Below, piece after piece: positions 15,028 through 23,919 of a DNA stretch of 64,000 nucleotides. Made by a program: the position numbers and the translations under genes. The notes beneath the pieces were generated by a model, which saw only the letters and a list, made by a program, of their open reading frames with translations, had not been told where the DNA came from and searched no databases. This DNA is from Bacteroidota bacterium (GTDB taxonomy: Bacteria; Bacteroidota; Bacteroidia; Bacteroidales; F082), in the NCBI GenBank assembly GCA_018830105.1, contig JAHJTC010000004.1, positions 372,001 to 436,000 on the forward strand, read 5' to 3'. Position 1 is the first letter of the stretch; the number at the start of each line of letters is the position of its first letter.

Positions 15028-17427
15028 ATGACCAAGGAATACTTAAAAATTGCCTGGAGAAATATTCTAAAGGAGAAGTGGTTTAGTTTGATTAATATTT
15101 TCGGTCTGGCGGCAGGTATGGCGGCGTTTATCCTGCTCTACAGCTTTATTCTTCATGAGAAAAGTTTCGATAAGTTTCATGCTGAAGGTGAAAAAATCTA
15201 CCGGGTAATTTCCAGTTTCGGCAATGATGGCAGCAATGTATTTCCACGCACTTTACCCGATGTTGCTGAACAAATTACCGAACAGCTGCCTGAAGTTGAA
15301 TTTGCCATCAGGATGAAACCTGAGATTTATGACCTGCAATTGTCGGGTCAGGAATTCAAACAACAGCGTTTTTTGTTGGTTGACGAACACTTTGTCGATA
15401 TTTTTAGTTTTAAGGTGCTCGAAGGCAATTTAAGACAAACCTTAGCAGATCCTGCTTCCATTGCTATTACCAAATCATTGTCCGATAAATTATTTGGTGA
15501 CAGTAATCCGATAGGACAAATTGTTGAAGCAGAACAGCATGTGTACCTGCCTGAAAAGCAGCGACTTTCGAGTCAGCTGGTTTCAGTAAAAGTTGGTGCA
15601 TTGCTCCAAGACCCTCCAAAAAATTCACATATACAATTTTCTGTTCTTCAGGCTTTTGATTCCTACGATAAGCTTTTTCTACAAACTTTTAGCAATGATG
15701 TTTTCGTTTATTTTAAGACTAAAAACATTTTAACAGATTCACGAAAAGCCGAGGTTGCAGCATTTATTACGAAATTTGCCACCACCAAATATGGAGAAAC
15801 CTACAAAGATATCCTAAGCCATAGCATTCAGTCGCTTACAGACATTCATTTTGGACCAAAATATGCTTACGATATTGGGTTACGCGGCGATAAAAAATTG
15901 ATTTATGTATTTACAGCAGTTGCATTTTTTATTCTGTTTATTGCCATTATCAATTTTGCTAATCTGGTGACAGCACGCTCACAAAAGCGCGCAGTAGAAG
16001 CAGCGATCCGAAAGGTTTCCGGAGCAAGCAGATCTCAAATTTTTTTCCAGTTTATTGGAGAATCAATCCTGTTAAGTTTTATCGCCCTTCTCTTTGCCCT
16101 GATGATGGCAGAGCTATCAATTTATCCTTTCTCACAACTGCTGGATCGCAAAATTGAATTGATCAGTGGTTTTACAGCACAACAAATAGCCTTGTTTCTG
16201 CTTTTAACGCCTGTTGTAGGATTTTTGGCAGGGGTGTATCCAGCGCTTGTTTTTTCCGGGTTTCAGCCCATGCAGATTCTGAGAGGAAAATCCGGAGGGG
16301 GTTCGCGTACTCCTCTGATGCGAATTATACTTGTAATCGTTCAGTTTAGTATTTCTGTAATGTTAATTGTAGCGGTGATGGTTTTCAACAGGCAGATTCA
16401 TTTTATGAAAAATGCCGACCTGGGCTTTTCAGCAGATAATGTGCTGGTATTTAGTGGGATCACAGAAAGACTAATACAGGCTTATGAGCCTTTAAAAGCT
16501 GAATTGATGATGCATCCCGGTATCGAAAATGTAAGTTCTTCACAGGCTTTTCCCGGATCTGCTGGTAGTGGTATGTCGCTCAGAACTGTTGATCAGCCGG
16601 AATCGTTCGCGGTTTCAACGCAGGAATATCGAATAGGTAGGGATTTTAATGAAATATTCAATTTTAATCTCAAGCAAGGCAGGTGGTTCGACTTTGATTC
16701 GCCGGCGGACAAAGACAATTTTATAATCAATGAATCTGCTGCAAAAGCAATTGGTCTCGTCAATCCTGTTGGACAGGAGGTGGTGATGTGGAGACGAACC
16801 GGAAAAATTATTGGCGTAGTTGAAGATTTTCATTACTCATCGCTCAAAAATGAGATCAAACCCCTTGTCCTGACAGCTTATTCTTCTACTTTCTATCATA
16901 TTACCATCAAAATAAATCCGGAGCTACATGAAGCAGCTATCAAACATATAAAATCGACCTTTAATAAGGTTGATCCAAATTATGTTTACGACGAATGGTA
17001 CCTCGATGGCTATTTCAAAAGGCTTTACAAGCAGGAGGAAAACAACAATAAAATATTGAATTACGCATCTTTGCTGGCTATTCTCATCGCTATGATGGGC
17101 GTGCTGGGACTTAGTTCATATATTATTGTTGCGCGAACCAAAGAAATCGGCATCCGAAAAGTTTTAGGCGCTTCAAATTTTAATATCGTCAAAGTGATCT
17201 TTAGCGATATTACCCGTTGGATATTAATTGCCAATCTTATTGCCTGGCCAATTGCCTGGCTTGCGATGAGCGATTGGCTGCAAGGATTTCCATATCGAAT
17301 TGAAATGTCGCTTTGGTTTTTATTTGCTGCCGGATCTATCTCCTTGATTATTGTGCTAATAACTATTGGAGGTCAGACTGTTATGGCTGCACAAAGAAAT
17401 CCATCTGAATCTTTAAAGGGTGAGTAA
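15028..17427 (+). CDS. MacB/FtsX-type ABC transporter permease
   Basis: The protein from ATG 15028 (799 residues) begins MTKEYLKIAWRNILKEKWFSLINIFGLAAGM, the standard start of the large Bacteroidota MacB-like permeases; an in-frame ATG at 14890 would add 46 untypical residues. The order is TM1 (about 20-42), a periplasmic MacB-PCD domain, three helices of the first FtsX domain (about 290-430), a second periplasmic domain, and a final FtsX domain (about 680-795) with GLSSYIIVARTKEIGIRKVLGAS. Such permeases pair with a LolD-like ATPase, absent here, and act in mechanotransmission or efflux. The 220-bp gap before it shows nothing notable. Confidence 0.9.
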   Translation: MTKEYLKIAWRNILKEKWFSLINIFGLAAGMAAFILLYSFILHEKSFDKFHAEGEKIYRVISSFGNDGSNVFPRTLPDVAEQITEQLPEVEFAIRMKPEIYDLQLSGQEFKQQRFLLVDEHFVDIFSFKVLEGNLRQTLADPASIAITKSLSDKLFGDSNPIGQIVEAEQHVYLPEKQRLSSQLVSVKVGALLQDPPKNSHIQFSVLQAFDSYDKLFLQTFSNDVFVYFKTKNILTDSRKAEVAAFITKFATTKYGETYKDILSHSIQSLTDIHFGPKYAYDIGLRGDKKLIYVFTAVAFFILFIAIINFANLVTARSQKRAVEAAIRKVSGASRSQIFFQFIGESILLSFIALLFALMMAELSIYPFSQLLDRKIELISGFTAQQIALFLLLTPVVGFLAGVYPALVFSGFQPMQILRGKSGGGSRTPLMRIILVIVQFSISVMLIVAVMVFNRQIHFMKNADLGFSADNVLVFSGITERLIQAYEPLKAELMMHPGIENVSSSQAFPGSAGSGMSLRTVDQPESFAVSTQEYRIGRDFNEIFNFNLKQGRWFDFDSPADKDNFIINESAAKAIGLVNPVGQEVVMWRRTGKIIGVVEDFHYSSLKNEIKPLVLTAYSSTFYHITIKINPELHEAAIKHIKSTFNKVDPNYVYDEWYLDGYFKRLYKQEENNNKILNYASLLAILIAMMGVLGLSSYIIVARTKEIGIRKVLGASNFNIVKVIFSDITRWILIANLIAWPIAWLAMSDWLQGFPYRIEMSLWFLFAAGSISLIIVLITIGGQTVMAAQRNPSESLKGE

Positions 17428-17525
17428 AACCCAAACAAACATCGATTTTAGAATAGTGAGGTTTCAGCTTGTCTGTGCTTTAAGAATCTTGATATGCCCG
17501 TTTCATGCGTTTTGCAGTCACATTC

Positions 17526-18686
17526 CTATTGGATCTTTTCGATCTGTAAGAATTCCATTAAGTGCTCCAAAACAGGAATATATTTAGCTGGCAGGATGAG
17601 ATGGTGGTTACCGAGGCTTTTGTTTTTCAACAATTTGGCGTCTTTAGCTGTCGTCTTCAAGGTAATTTGCGTCCGGCATGCAAAACTGCGTTGAGGTGCA
17701 TCAACAAGCTCACCTTGAATCAACATGAATTTTTCCAGTTTATGGTTAATTCGAAAAGCAGCCAGCTGTTGATTTGATATTTTCCCTTGTATTGCTGTGC
17801 CAACACCGGTTTCAAAATGTGTTGTCACTTCAAACGATTCCAGCATGTTGAGTGGTGCTGTACAATGCGCAAATAAAATTGTATCGTTCTCAATTTCTGC
17901 AATATTGGCCTGCCAGGGTGTGCTATCAGTAATTGATTTAATCAACATTTTCCCAATCATGCTGCATATATCACCTTCGCAAGCTGCTACTGTTTTTTCA
18001 CTATTGAGCACCGCTAATGGTAAGCAGGCAGTAACCTGATCCTTTTTCACTATTGAAAAACACTCTACACTTAAAGCGTTTAATTTGTGTGTATTGATTA
18101 TTTCTTCCAATAGGCTATAAACCCGGGCGGTGTGCTGTAGCTTTTGTTGGTCGTGCCTAGGAAAATGGTTAAGAAAAGCTTGAGATACCACTTTATCCTG
18201 ATAAGAATCAACACTTTGCCAGGGGATGTGCAATAAGTCCACGCCCAGTTTGCTCTTAATCAGCGAGGCCTCAATTGCTGATATAATCAGCCACTCGGAA
18301 ACCTCACCCAACAATGCTGCCCTTTGACCTTTCAGTGATTCCACTGCTTTGACTACCTGTGTTAACATCTTGAAGTCCTGCAGAGCGCCCGTTGCTGCAA
18401 TATTAATAAGTGCAACATTTTTGCCGCTATCCCTGAGGTAAGCAGCAATTTCCATAGCTGCGGCAAAGGAATTGTTTTCGCGGTGACAAAGCAGGATAAA
18501 GTTATCAAGTTCCTGACTAAGTTTCAAAGCATGCTGCTCCGAACCGCCACTTGCGATAAATAAGAAATGACTGGTTTCTTCAAATGAATAGTTGTCTTTT
18601 CCCAGAAAGTTGTCCAGAATTTCTGTTGATCTGTTTTTTAATACCTGACTGTCGTCACAGGCCAGATAAACAATTTTATGTTTCAT
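17526..18686 (-). CDS. L-fucose/L-arabinose isomerase-like protein
   Basis: A 386-residue protein. The C-terminal part carries ACEGDICSMIGKMLI and AHCTAPLNM, which match the conserved substrate-cavity region of fucose/arabinose isomerase-fold proteins. The N-terminal half is a sugar-binding-like alpha/beta domain. True FucI is about 590 residues, so this is a short relative, and its metal ligands cannot be confirmed by eye. It stands alone and convergent to the ABC permease, with no sugar kinase, aldolase or transporter near it, so I would not assume fucose as substrate. Confidence 0.7.
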   Translation of the reverse strand: MKHKIVYLACDDSQVLKNRSTEILDNFLGKDNYSFEETSHFLFIASGGSEQHALKLSQELDNFILLCHRENNSFAAAMEIAAYLRDSGKNVALINIAATGALQDFKMLTQVVKAVESLKGQRAALLGEVSEWLIISAIEASLIKSKLGVDLLHIPWQSVDSYQDKVVSQAFLNHFPRHDQQKLQHTARVYSLLEEIINTHKLNALSVECFSIVKKDQVTACLPLAVLNSEKTVAACEGDICSMIGKMLIKSITDSTPWQANIAEIENDTILFAHCTAPLNMLESFEVTTHFETGVGTAIQGKISNQQLAAFRINHKLEKFMLIQGELVDAPQRSFACRTQITLKTTAKDAKLLKNKSLGNHHLILPAKYIPVLEHLMEFLQIEKIQ

Positions 18687-18899
18687 TAGTTGGAGCGCTT
18701 GGTATATTCTCTACTGTTTCAATTCATAAAGTCATTTCCATTAAAAGCATTGATAGACAACAAAATAGTGCAGATTTATGAGATTGAAACAGGCTGTAAA
18801 ATTAATAAAATCACAACAACTTATGAAGTCTTCAGGTTTACTGCTGTATTAACATAAAAAAAATGCGCGGAGCATACTGCTCAAAACCTCAAAACATCT

Positions 18900-18907
18900 T
18901 ATCTTTG
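18900..18907 (+). promoter_or_regulatory. -7 box for sucD
   Basis: TATCTTTG fits TAnnTTTG and would give a leader of about 35 nt before the sucD ATG. No -33 TTG is seen. Confidence 0.4.
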
Positions 18908-18946
18908 GTGCTCTAAAAAACACTAAGTATTTCACAAAATTTTATT

Positions 18947-19816
18947 ATGAGTGTACTTGTAAACAAAAACTCGAAAGTTATCGTTCAGGGCTTTACCGGA
19001 AGCGAAGGCACTTTTCATGCCACGCAAATGATTGACTACGGCACCAATGTAGTAGGCGGGGTTACGCCCGGAAAAGGCGGGCAGTCGCATTTGCATAAGC
19101 CTGTTTTCAATACGGTTGCTGATGCTGTTGAACAAGCCGGAGCCGACACTTCGGTCATTTTTGTGCCACCGGCTTTTGCTGCTGATGCCATTATGGAAGC
19201 TGCTGCTGCAGGCATTAAAGTGATTGTTTGCATCACAGAAGGTATCCCCACATTAGATATGGTAAAGGTGAGTGAGTACCTCAAAGGCTATGATTGCCGA
19301 TTGGTAGGGCCTAATTGCCCTGGTGTGATCACCCCTGGTGAAGCCAAAGTTGGCATTATGCCAGGCTTTATCCATGAAAAAGGACGGGTAGGTATTGTCT
19401 CTCGCTCAGGAACACTGACGTATGAAGCTGTTGACCAGCTTACCAAAGCAGGGCTTGGTCAAACTACCGCTATTGGAATTGGTGGTGATCCAATCATTGG
19501 CACTACAACCCGCGATGCCGTGGAACTTTTGATGAATGATCCCGAAACAGAGGGTATTGTGATGATTGGCGAAATTGGTGGAAATATGGAAGCCGACGCA
19601 GCTTATTGGATCAAGGAAAATGGCACCAAACCAGTTGTTGGTTTTATTGCCGGAGCTACTGCACCAAAAGGACGCACCATGGGACATGCCGGTGCCATTA
19701 TCGGTGGAAAATCGGATACTGCCGAAGCGAAGAAAGAAATATTAACAGACTGTGGTGTTCACGTTGTTGATTCACCAGCTGATATTGGAAAGAAAATGAC
19801 CGAACTACTGTCATAG
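18947..19816 (+). CDS. sucD: Succinate--CoA ligase alpha subunit
   Basis: SucD binds CoA and carries the phosphohistidine of succinyl-CoA synthetase in the TCA cycle. The N-terminal CoA-binding Rossmann domain has [13 protein letters not shown]. The specificity loop VGPNCPG is present, and the active-site His lies in the motif GHAGAII near residue 246. At 289 residues it is the usual length. The beta subunit gene sucC is not adjacent, unlike in most genomes where sucC and sucD form an operon. It is followed by a strong terminator and is therefore monocistronic. Confidence 0.96.
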   Translation: MSVLVNKNSKVIVQGFTGSEGTFHATQMIDYGTNVVGGVTPGKGGQSHLHKPVFNTVADAVEQAGADTSVIFVPPAFAADAIMEAAAAGIKVIVCITEGIPTLDMVKVSEYLKGYDCRLVGPNCPGVITPGEAKVGIMPGFIHEKGRVGIVSRSGTLTYEAVDQLTKAGLGQTTAIGIGGDPIIGTTTRDAVELLMNDPETEGIVMIGEIGGNMEADAAYWIKENGTKPVVGFIAGATAPKGRTMGHAGAIIGGKSDTAEAKKEILTDCGVHVVDSPADIGKKMTELLS

Positions 19817-19850
19817 CAATCCGGTCAAAAGATTTATCTAGTTTGTTTTA

Positions 19851-19886
19851 CCCCATGCTTGTCGAATTGACAAGCTGGGGTTTTTT
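19851..19886 (+). terminator. Intrinsic terminator of sucD
   Basis: CCCCATGCTTGTC and GACAAGCTGGGG form a long stem with a 4-nt loop, followed by six T. Confidence 0.9.
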
Positions 19887-19902
19887 AGTGCTGCAATTTT
19901 AT

Positions 19903-22377
19903 TTATGGCTTCTGGTATATGTTGCCCTCATTGCGGTATCCTGGCAGATCAAGAAACCAATCCGGGAATAAATCGCCACCTGAAGTTGCCCAATCTGCGA
20001 ATTTAAGATGTGTTTGCAAGATATCAACTTTCTCGAAAGGATAATCAAAACTTACCGGGATTTCAATAGCCCAGGGCAGATTTGAAGCTGTTTTGTAATA
20101 ACTTCCACTGGCTGGTACTGAAGCATCTTCCCAAATTCCGAAAAACTCATCCGATGCCAGTGAGGTGGGTGCATGATCAAGCAGGTGAATCTCCTTCCCG
20201 CGTTCCTGATCAATAAATATGAACGGATTAAATGGCGCACTGCCATAATTTGCTTGTGGCGTACTCAAAGTCATGCTCATCACAATGGTGTCAGTCTCAA
20301 CATACGGAATTCCAGGCATTGTATTTATGAAGCCGCTATTTTGGTAAATATCGTTGATGGCATCCAAAACAATCCAAACTGTTTGATCCGTATGGCCGGA
20401 TTCAAAACCTTTGGGGCTAAGTGTTACTGCTGAGCCTGCTATTGTTCCGCCAGTTACTGAACTTACATTGGCCGGGTTAATATCAATGGCTACTGCAAAT
20501 CCATTATTAAGGCTGGCACCTGCGGCCATCAGTCGGAATTTTCCATTCAGATCAACCAATTCATTATCGGCATTGGTGACCATTTCGTACTGCATTATAA
20601 CAACTACATCGTTGAAGTCGAAGTCGCCAAGTCCTGGCCATAAATCTTCGAAAGCGATTGTAGTAAAATCATTTTCATTGGGATAGAAAGATCGAAAAGC
20701 CCGCTCCTCGTCATTGGGATATTCGTCCAGATCATCCGGAACGCCATCACCATCGCTGTCATTTACAACAACACTTCCAATGCCTTCGGGATTGCAGTTG
20801 GTGGCAGCCAAAAAGTTTTGTTCTTCACCCAAACCAACTAAGGTAGCTCCGTTTACAAATAATTGATTTAAAGGAGTATTGGATAGATTATTCAAATTGT
20901 CGGTGGAAGATTCAATTGCACCGCTTACATCAACATTGGTTAATTTAAATTCTGTTTCAGCTTTAATCGAATTCAGGCTGCCTTGTCCGGTGATATTGGT
21001 GTATAAAATAAATACAGGCGTTGAGATCATACTACCGTTGTTAAGTATAGTATTTGCTCCACCATTAATCTGAATTTTGGTATCGCTCCTGAAGTATCCG
21101 CCATCAAAATTGATATTACCTGAATTGAACTCAGATTGTTCGGTACAAGTCATTTTACAATTGTTGTAAACGTTGCCACCGCTGTTAAAATTAATCTTAC
21201 CATCCACTGTCACAGAGCCGTTGTTGATCAAAGTTCCTCCTGAATTCATATTGAAATCGCCATCATCCAATGTAATATCTCCATTGTTTGTAAGATTGCT
21301 GTTGCTGTTTATGCTAAAACCATTATTGGTTACTGTAAACGTTCCGTCGTTGCTAAGGGTACTGCCATTTAGCTCAAACTTTCCACCAGTTGTAACACTT
21401 CCTGTATTGGTCATGCTACTATTGGTATTTAGTTGAAAAGTCCCACCTGTTTCAACACTTCCGCTGTTGTTGAGTACTTCATTGTTAATTTCCATGCCCG
21501 AAGAGGCTATCAGTGTTCCGGTATTAATAAACGGAGCGGACAGCTGCTGAAGATTAGCCCAGGAGCCGATGCTCATGGTTCCATGGTTTTCAAATTCGCC
21601 GGTAGTTGATAATTGATTTTCGATTATTAAGCTTGAATTGGCGTAAACCTTAACGCTATTATTTGTACCCCACATCTGTAGTCCATTCAAGGTTAAACTA
21701 CCTCCTTGTGTAACAATGATGTGGCAATTACTACCTAATGATATGTTTGAATTAATGTCTGCTGTTCCACAAATTTTAAGCGTCCCGCCACCATTCCATG
21801 CTTGAAAAGTTACATTTCCGGTATAGTTATCCTGCACACAATAAGTTTTCCCCTGCTTTATCTGCACATTCCCATTTCCGGAAATCACCTGATCGCAGTC
21901 GTCACATTCGGGGCCGTCATCCTGCACTGCATTTCCGGATTTAAAATTCAGCTGTTTTTCATTCAAACCGGGAAAGGTGTAATTAAGATAATTCCCGCTT
22001 AGGGGAACTTCTACCAGATGAGTGGCTCCTGTGCTGGTTTCCAGATATAAAAACAAACTTTCCAGGTAAGCCGGAATGCGTAATTGTTGCTCAAAATTGT
22101 GATCGCGCGACATGCTGCCCTCGGCTATGCGCGTGCCGCCCTGAAATGGATTGCCCTGATAAATAGTAATTTTTGATTGCAATGGGTAAAAACCATCCTC
22201 GGGTAGCGCAATTGAGGTGCTAAGGTCTTTGGTGGTTTTCCAGTTAAAACTCTCAGGAACCTGTAAATCACCTGTTTGGTTGATATCGGGATTTACTTTG
22301 GGGCCATATTCTTTTTTGCAAGACCCAAGTGCAAGTAAAACAAAAATGCTAATCGATACTATTTTTAATGTTTTCAT
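19903..22377 (-). CDS. LruC-domain surface lipoprotein with beta-helix-like repeats
   Basis: The start at 22377 yields a lipoprotein signal (MKTLKIVSISIFVLLALGSCKK), with lipobox LGSC; 824 residues. After a short N-terminal domain (to about 150) comes a region rich in Asn, Ser and Gly (about 190-480) of roughly 20-residue units such as TGGTFQLNTNSSMTNTGSV and DGDFNMNSGGTLINNGSV, likely a beta-solenoid. A calcium-type motif DSDGDGVPDDLDEYPND follows. The C-terminal 290 residues match the LruC domain (FYPNENDFTTIAFEDLWPGLGDFDFNDVV). These proteins are surface-exposed in Bacteroidota and Leptospira and of unknown function. Upstream lies an unusual palindrome cluster. Confidence 0.88.
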   Translation of the reverse strand: MKTLKIVSISIFVLLALGSCKKEYGPKVNPDINQTGDLQVPESFNWKTTKDLSTSIALPEDGFYPLQSKITIYQGNPFQGGTRIAEGSMSRDHNFEQQLRIPAYLESLFLYLETSTGATHLVEVPLSGNYLNYTFPGLNEKQLNFKSGNAVQDDGPECDDCDQVISGNGNVQIKQGKTYCVQDNYTGNVTFQAWNGGGTLKICGTADINSNISLGSNCHIIVTQGGSLTLNGLQMWGTNNSVKVYANSSLIIENQLSTTGEFENHGTMSIGSWANLQQLSAPFINTGTLIASSGMEINNEVLNNSGSVETGGTFQLNTNSSMTNTGSVTTGGKFELNGSTLSNDGTFTVTNNGFSINSNSNLTNNGDITLDDGDFNMNSGGTLINNGSVTVDGKINFNSGGNVYNNCKMTCTEQSEFNSGNINFDGGYFRSDTKIQINGGANTILNNGSMISTPVFILYTNITGQGSLNSIKAETEFKLTNVDVSGAIESSTDNLNNLSNTPLNQLFVNGATLVGLGEEQNFLAATNCNPEGIGSVVVNDSDGDGVPDDLDEYPNDEERAFRSFYPNENDFTTIAFEDLWPGLGDFDFNDVVVIMQYEMVTNADNELVDLNGKFRLMAAGASLNNGFAVAIDINPANVSSVTGGTIAGSAVTLSPKGFESGHTDQTVWIVLDAINDIYQNSGFINTMPGIPYVETDTIVMSMTLSTPQANYGSAPFNPFIFIDQERGKEIHLLDHAPTSLASDEFFGIWEDASVPASGSYYKTASNLPWAIEIPVSFDYPFEKVDILQTHLKFADWATSGGDLFPDWFLDLPGYRNEGNIYQKP

Positions 22378-22412
22378 AATATTTAATCTGTTCTCGTGTG
22401 TGCGTGATCTAA

Positions 22413-22440
22413 TTAACAAGACTTGTGCCAGATTGTTAAT
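22413..22440. repeat. ATTAACAA/TTGTTAAT inverted repeat upstream of the LruC gene
   Basis: Two 8-bp arms, at about 22412-22419 and 22433-22440, are separated by 13 bp, 35-60 bp before the LruC start codon. The half sites resemble Rex half sites (TTGTTAA), but the spacing and polarity are not those of a Rex box. The role is unknown. Confidence 0.4.
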
Positions 22441-22482
22441 GATTTGTATGCCAACTTAGTAAAATGTTGAGAAATTATTTAA

Positions 22483-22556
22483 ATATCCATGTATGGATAT
22501 TATTCCAATATTGGGAATATTCCCATATATTACCAAGTTTACCAAATACTGGTAAA
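22483..22556. repeat. Cluster of four palindromes
   Basis: Within 75 bp there are ATATCCAT-GT-ATGGATAT (22483-22500), CCAATATTGG (22505-22514), TGGGAATATTCCCA (22512-22525) and TTTACCA-AATAC-TGGTAAA (22538-22556). All except the third share a CCA...TGG polarity. They fill the gap between the LruC gene and the HelD-like fragment and may be tandem operator sites or a structured transcript end. Confidence 0.75.
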
Positions 22557-22641
22557 GGTAAATTTTATTCAGATACCTAAACAACTCTTTTTAGCGCAAC
22601 ACGGTTATGATGGATACTGTCTTATTTTGGCAAGATGAATG

Positions 22642-22906
22642 CTAAATAGCCAGGCGTTTTTTTCTGGCCACTGCTGAATCGCCGGTCATAGCTGTTTGAC
22701 TAATCGATTGCCGAACCGAGACTTTTTCAACATGATCCATCCCGGCCTTGTTTTCATACAGATAGTCTTTTGTTTCCTGTATTTCTCTGGCATGGACATT
22801 AACAGCGGTATTCGTGTCAATTATGGCTTGCTGCAATAGTCCTTTGATCTCCTCAAAAATAAGCCTGGTCAGCTTCTTCAGATTTGTTAAATAGGGTAGT
22901 TGACAT
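22642..22906 (-). pseudogene. HelD-like N-terminal fragment with a frameshift
   Basis: An ATG at 22906, 21 bp after the DksA-like gene, opens a 17-codon frame (MSTTLFNKSEEADQAYF) that stops at TGA. Removing one base from a five-T run (plus-strand A at 22855-22859) joins it in phase to a 70-residue frame, EEIKGLLQQAI...ARKKRLAI. The joined 87-residue product is a charged coiled coil with YLYENKAGMDHVEKVSVRQS, which resembles the N-terminal arm of HelD/UvrD-like RNA polymerase-recycling ATPases. The roughly 600-residue helicase part is missing. Either a truncated, frameshifted remnant, a sequencing error in a short genuine gene, or transcriptional slippage on T5. Family assignment is moderate. 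Confidence 0.55.
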
Positions 22907-22927
22907 GAGTAAATATCGCTTGGAGGT

Positions 22928-23251
22928 TTATCTTGCGCAGTTTACACAATAGAGGCTCTCGGGGCGAAAAAGGATGCGGCCTAAAGGAATTTCAATTTTA
23001 CATCTGATGCATTTGCCAAAATCTTCGCTGCCATGCATGGCAAGCACCCGTTCAAGATTTTTGAGTTTTTCTTCTGCCTGACGCAGCGATGCTTCCACAA
23101 CACTTTTGTTGTTGATATGATCCATGCGCGAAATTCTGCCTATCGCAACATCCGGTGATACAGGCTTGGTAAGTTCTTTATATTCAGTGATGAGCTGCTT
23201 TGTCTGCTCAATTTTGTCGATAATTTTTAGTTTAACCTCTTCTTTATCCAT
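22928..23251 (-). CDS. DksA/TraR-type C4 zinc-finger protein
   Basis: From ATG 23251 the product is 107 residues. An N-terminal helical region (about 1-80) is followed by a C4 zinc finger, CIRCKIEIPLGRILFRPESLYCVNC, with the C-x2-C-x17-C-x2-C spacing and IP..R...P pattern of the DksA/TraR family. DksA proteins bind in the RNA polymerase secondary channel and modulate initiation with ppGpp. The helical arm here does not show the classical acidic DxxDxA coiled-coil tip, so the role may differ. It lies 41 bp after rex copy 2 and just before the HelD-like fragment; HelD also acts on RNA polymerase, which makes the pairing notable. ATG at 23275 is an alternative start. Confidence 0.85.
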   Translation of the reverse strand: MDKEEVKLKIIDKIEQTKQLITEYKELTKPVSPDVAIGRISRMDHINNKSVVEASLRQAEEKLKNLERVLAMHGSEDFGKCIRCKIEIPLGRILFRPESLYCVNCAR

Positions 23252-23292
23252 TTTGTCTCGTTTTCTATTTACCATTGCAGCCGGCAAAGCAA

Positions 23293-23919
23293 TTACTTAT
23301 TCGTGGGTTTATTCATGAAATAGGCTACTTTTTCAAGTTTGGTAATCATATCATAGTTTTCAACAAAGATATGGGGAGGCAATTGCAGGTAGGCCGAGCT
23401 GAAATTTAATATGCCCAGAACCCCCGAGTGAACGAGTATTGTACTGATTTCTTTCGCAAATTCAATGGGTACTGCAACCACACAAAGTCTGATTTTCATC
23501 TCTTTGATGATGCGGGGCATCTCACTGATGTAGTAGCTCGGGAGTTCGTAACTTGGCTGTTTGTTTTGCCCAAACCGAAATGTTGCAGCAATAACCAGTT
23601 TGTTGTTGTATCGGCTAAAATACTCTGAAACAGTACGTCCCAGCTCGCCTATCCCCACAAACGCAACCTTTTCCGGTTCATCCTGATCAATGGCTTCACT
23701 GATTTTTGTTATCAGCTCATTGATGTCGTAGCCTTTATGAACATCGCCATTTACACCAACAAGCATCAGGTCGCGCCGCACATTGGCCGCATTTGTTTTT
23801 ATGATACGTGCCAGGTTATGCGAGAAAATGTAAGCGTGGTCGAGGTATTGATAATTATACAATACCCGGCGATACTGACTCAGCCTTTCTACGGTTTTAT
23901 CCGGTAAAAAAGCTTTCAT
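23293..23919 (-). CDS. rex: Rex-family redox-sensing repressor (copy 2)
   Basis: A second, divergent Rex of 208 residues. It has the winged-helix signature VRRDLMLVGV...KGYDINEL (48-69) and the Rossmann motif GIGELG (89-94); it ends DYD/YDMITKLEKVAYF, as copy 1 does. The start is fixed by the ATGA overlap with the stop of the upstream outer-membrane gene, so it is translationally coupled inside the nickel-transport/hypF gene train. Copy 1 lies next to hypAB. Two Rex proteins flanking two hydrogenase-maturation blocks suggests that both sense NADH and that they differ in targets or affinity. This is inference. Confidence 0.9.
   Translation of the reverse strand: MKAFLPDKTVERLSQYRRVLYNYQYLDHAYIFSHNLARIIKTNAANVRRDLMLVGVNGDVHKGYDINELITKISEAIDQDEPEKVAFVGIGELGRTVSEYFSRYNNKLVIAATFRFGQNKQPSYELPSYYISEMPRIIKEMKIRLCVVAVPIEFAKEISTILVHSGVLGILNFSSAYLQLPPHIFVENYDMITKLEKVAYFMNKPTNK

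Noticed and set aside
21170-21480. Short DNA repeats suggesting a CRISPR array
   Set aside because: The periodicity comes from degenerate protein repeats of the LruC lipoprotein; there are no identical repeats and spacers.
20173-22459. Several plus-strand frames opposite the LruC gene
   Set aside because: They are antisense shadows; the minus-strand gene has lipobox, repeats and a recognised domain.
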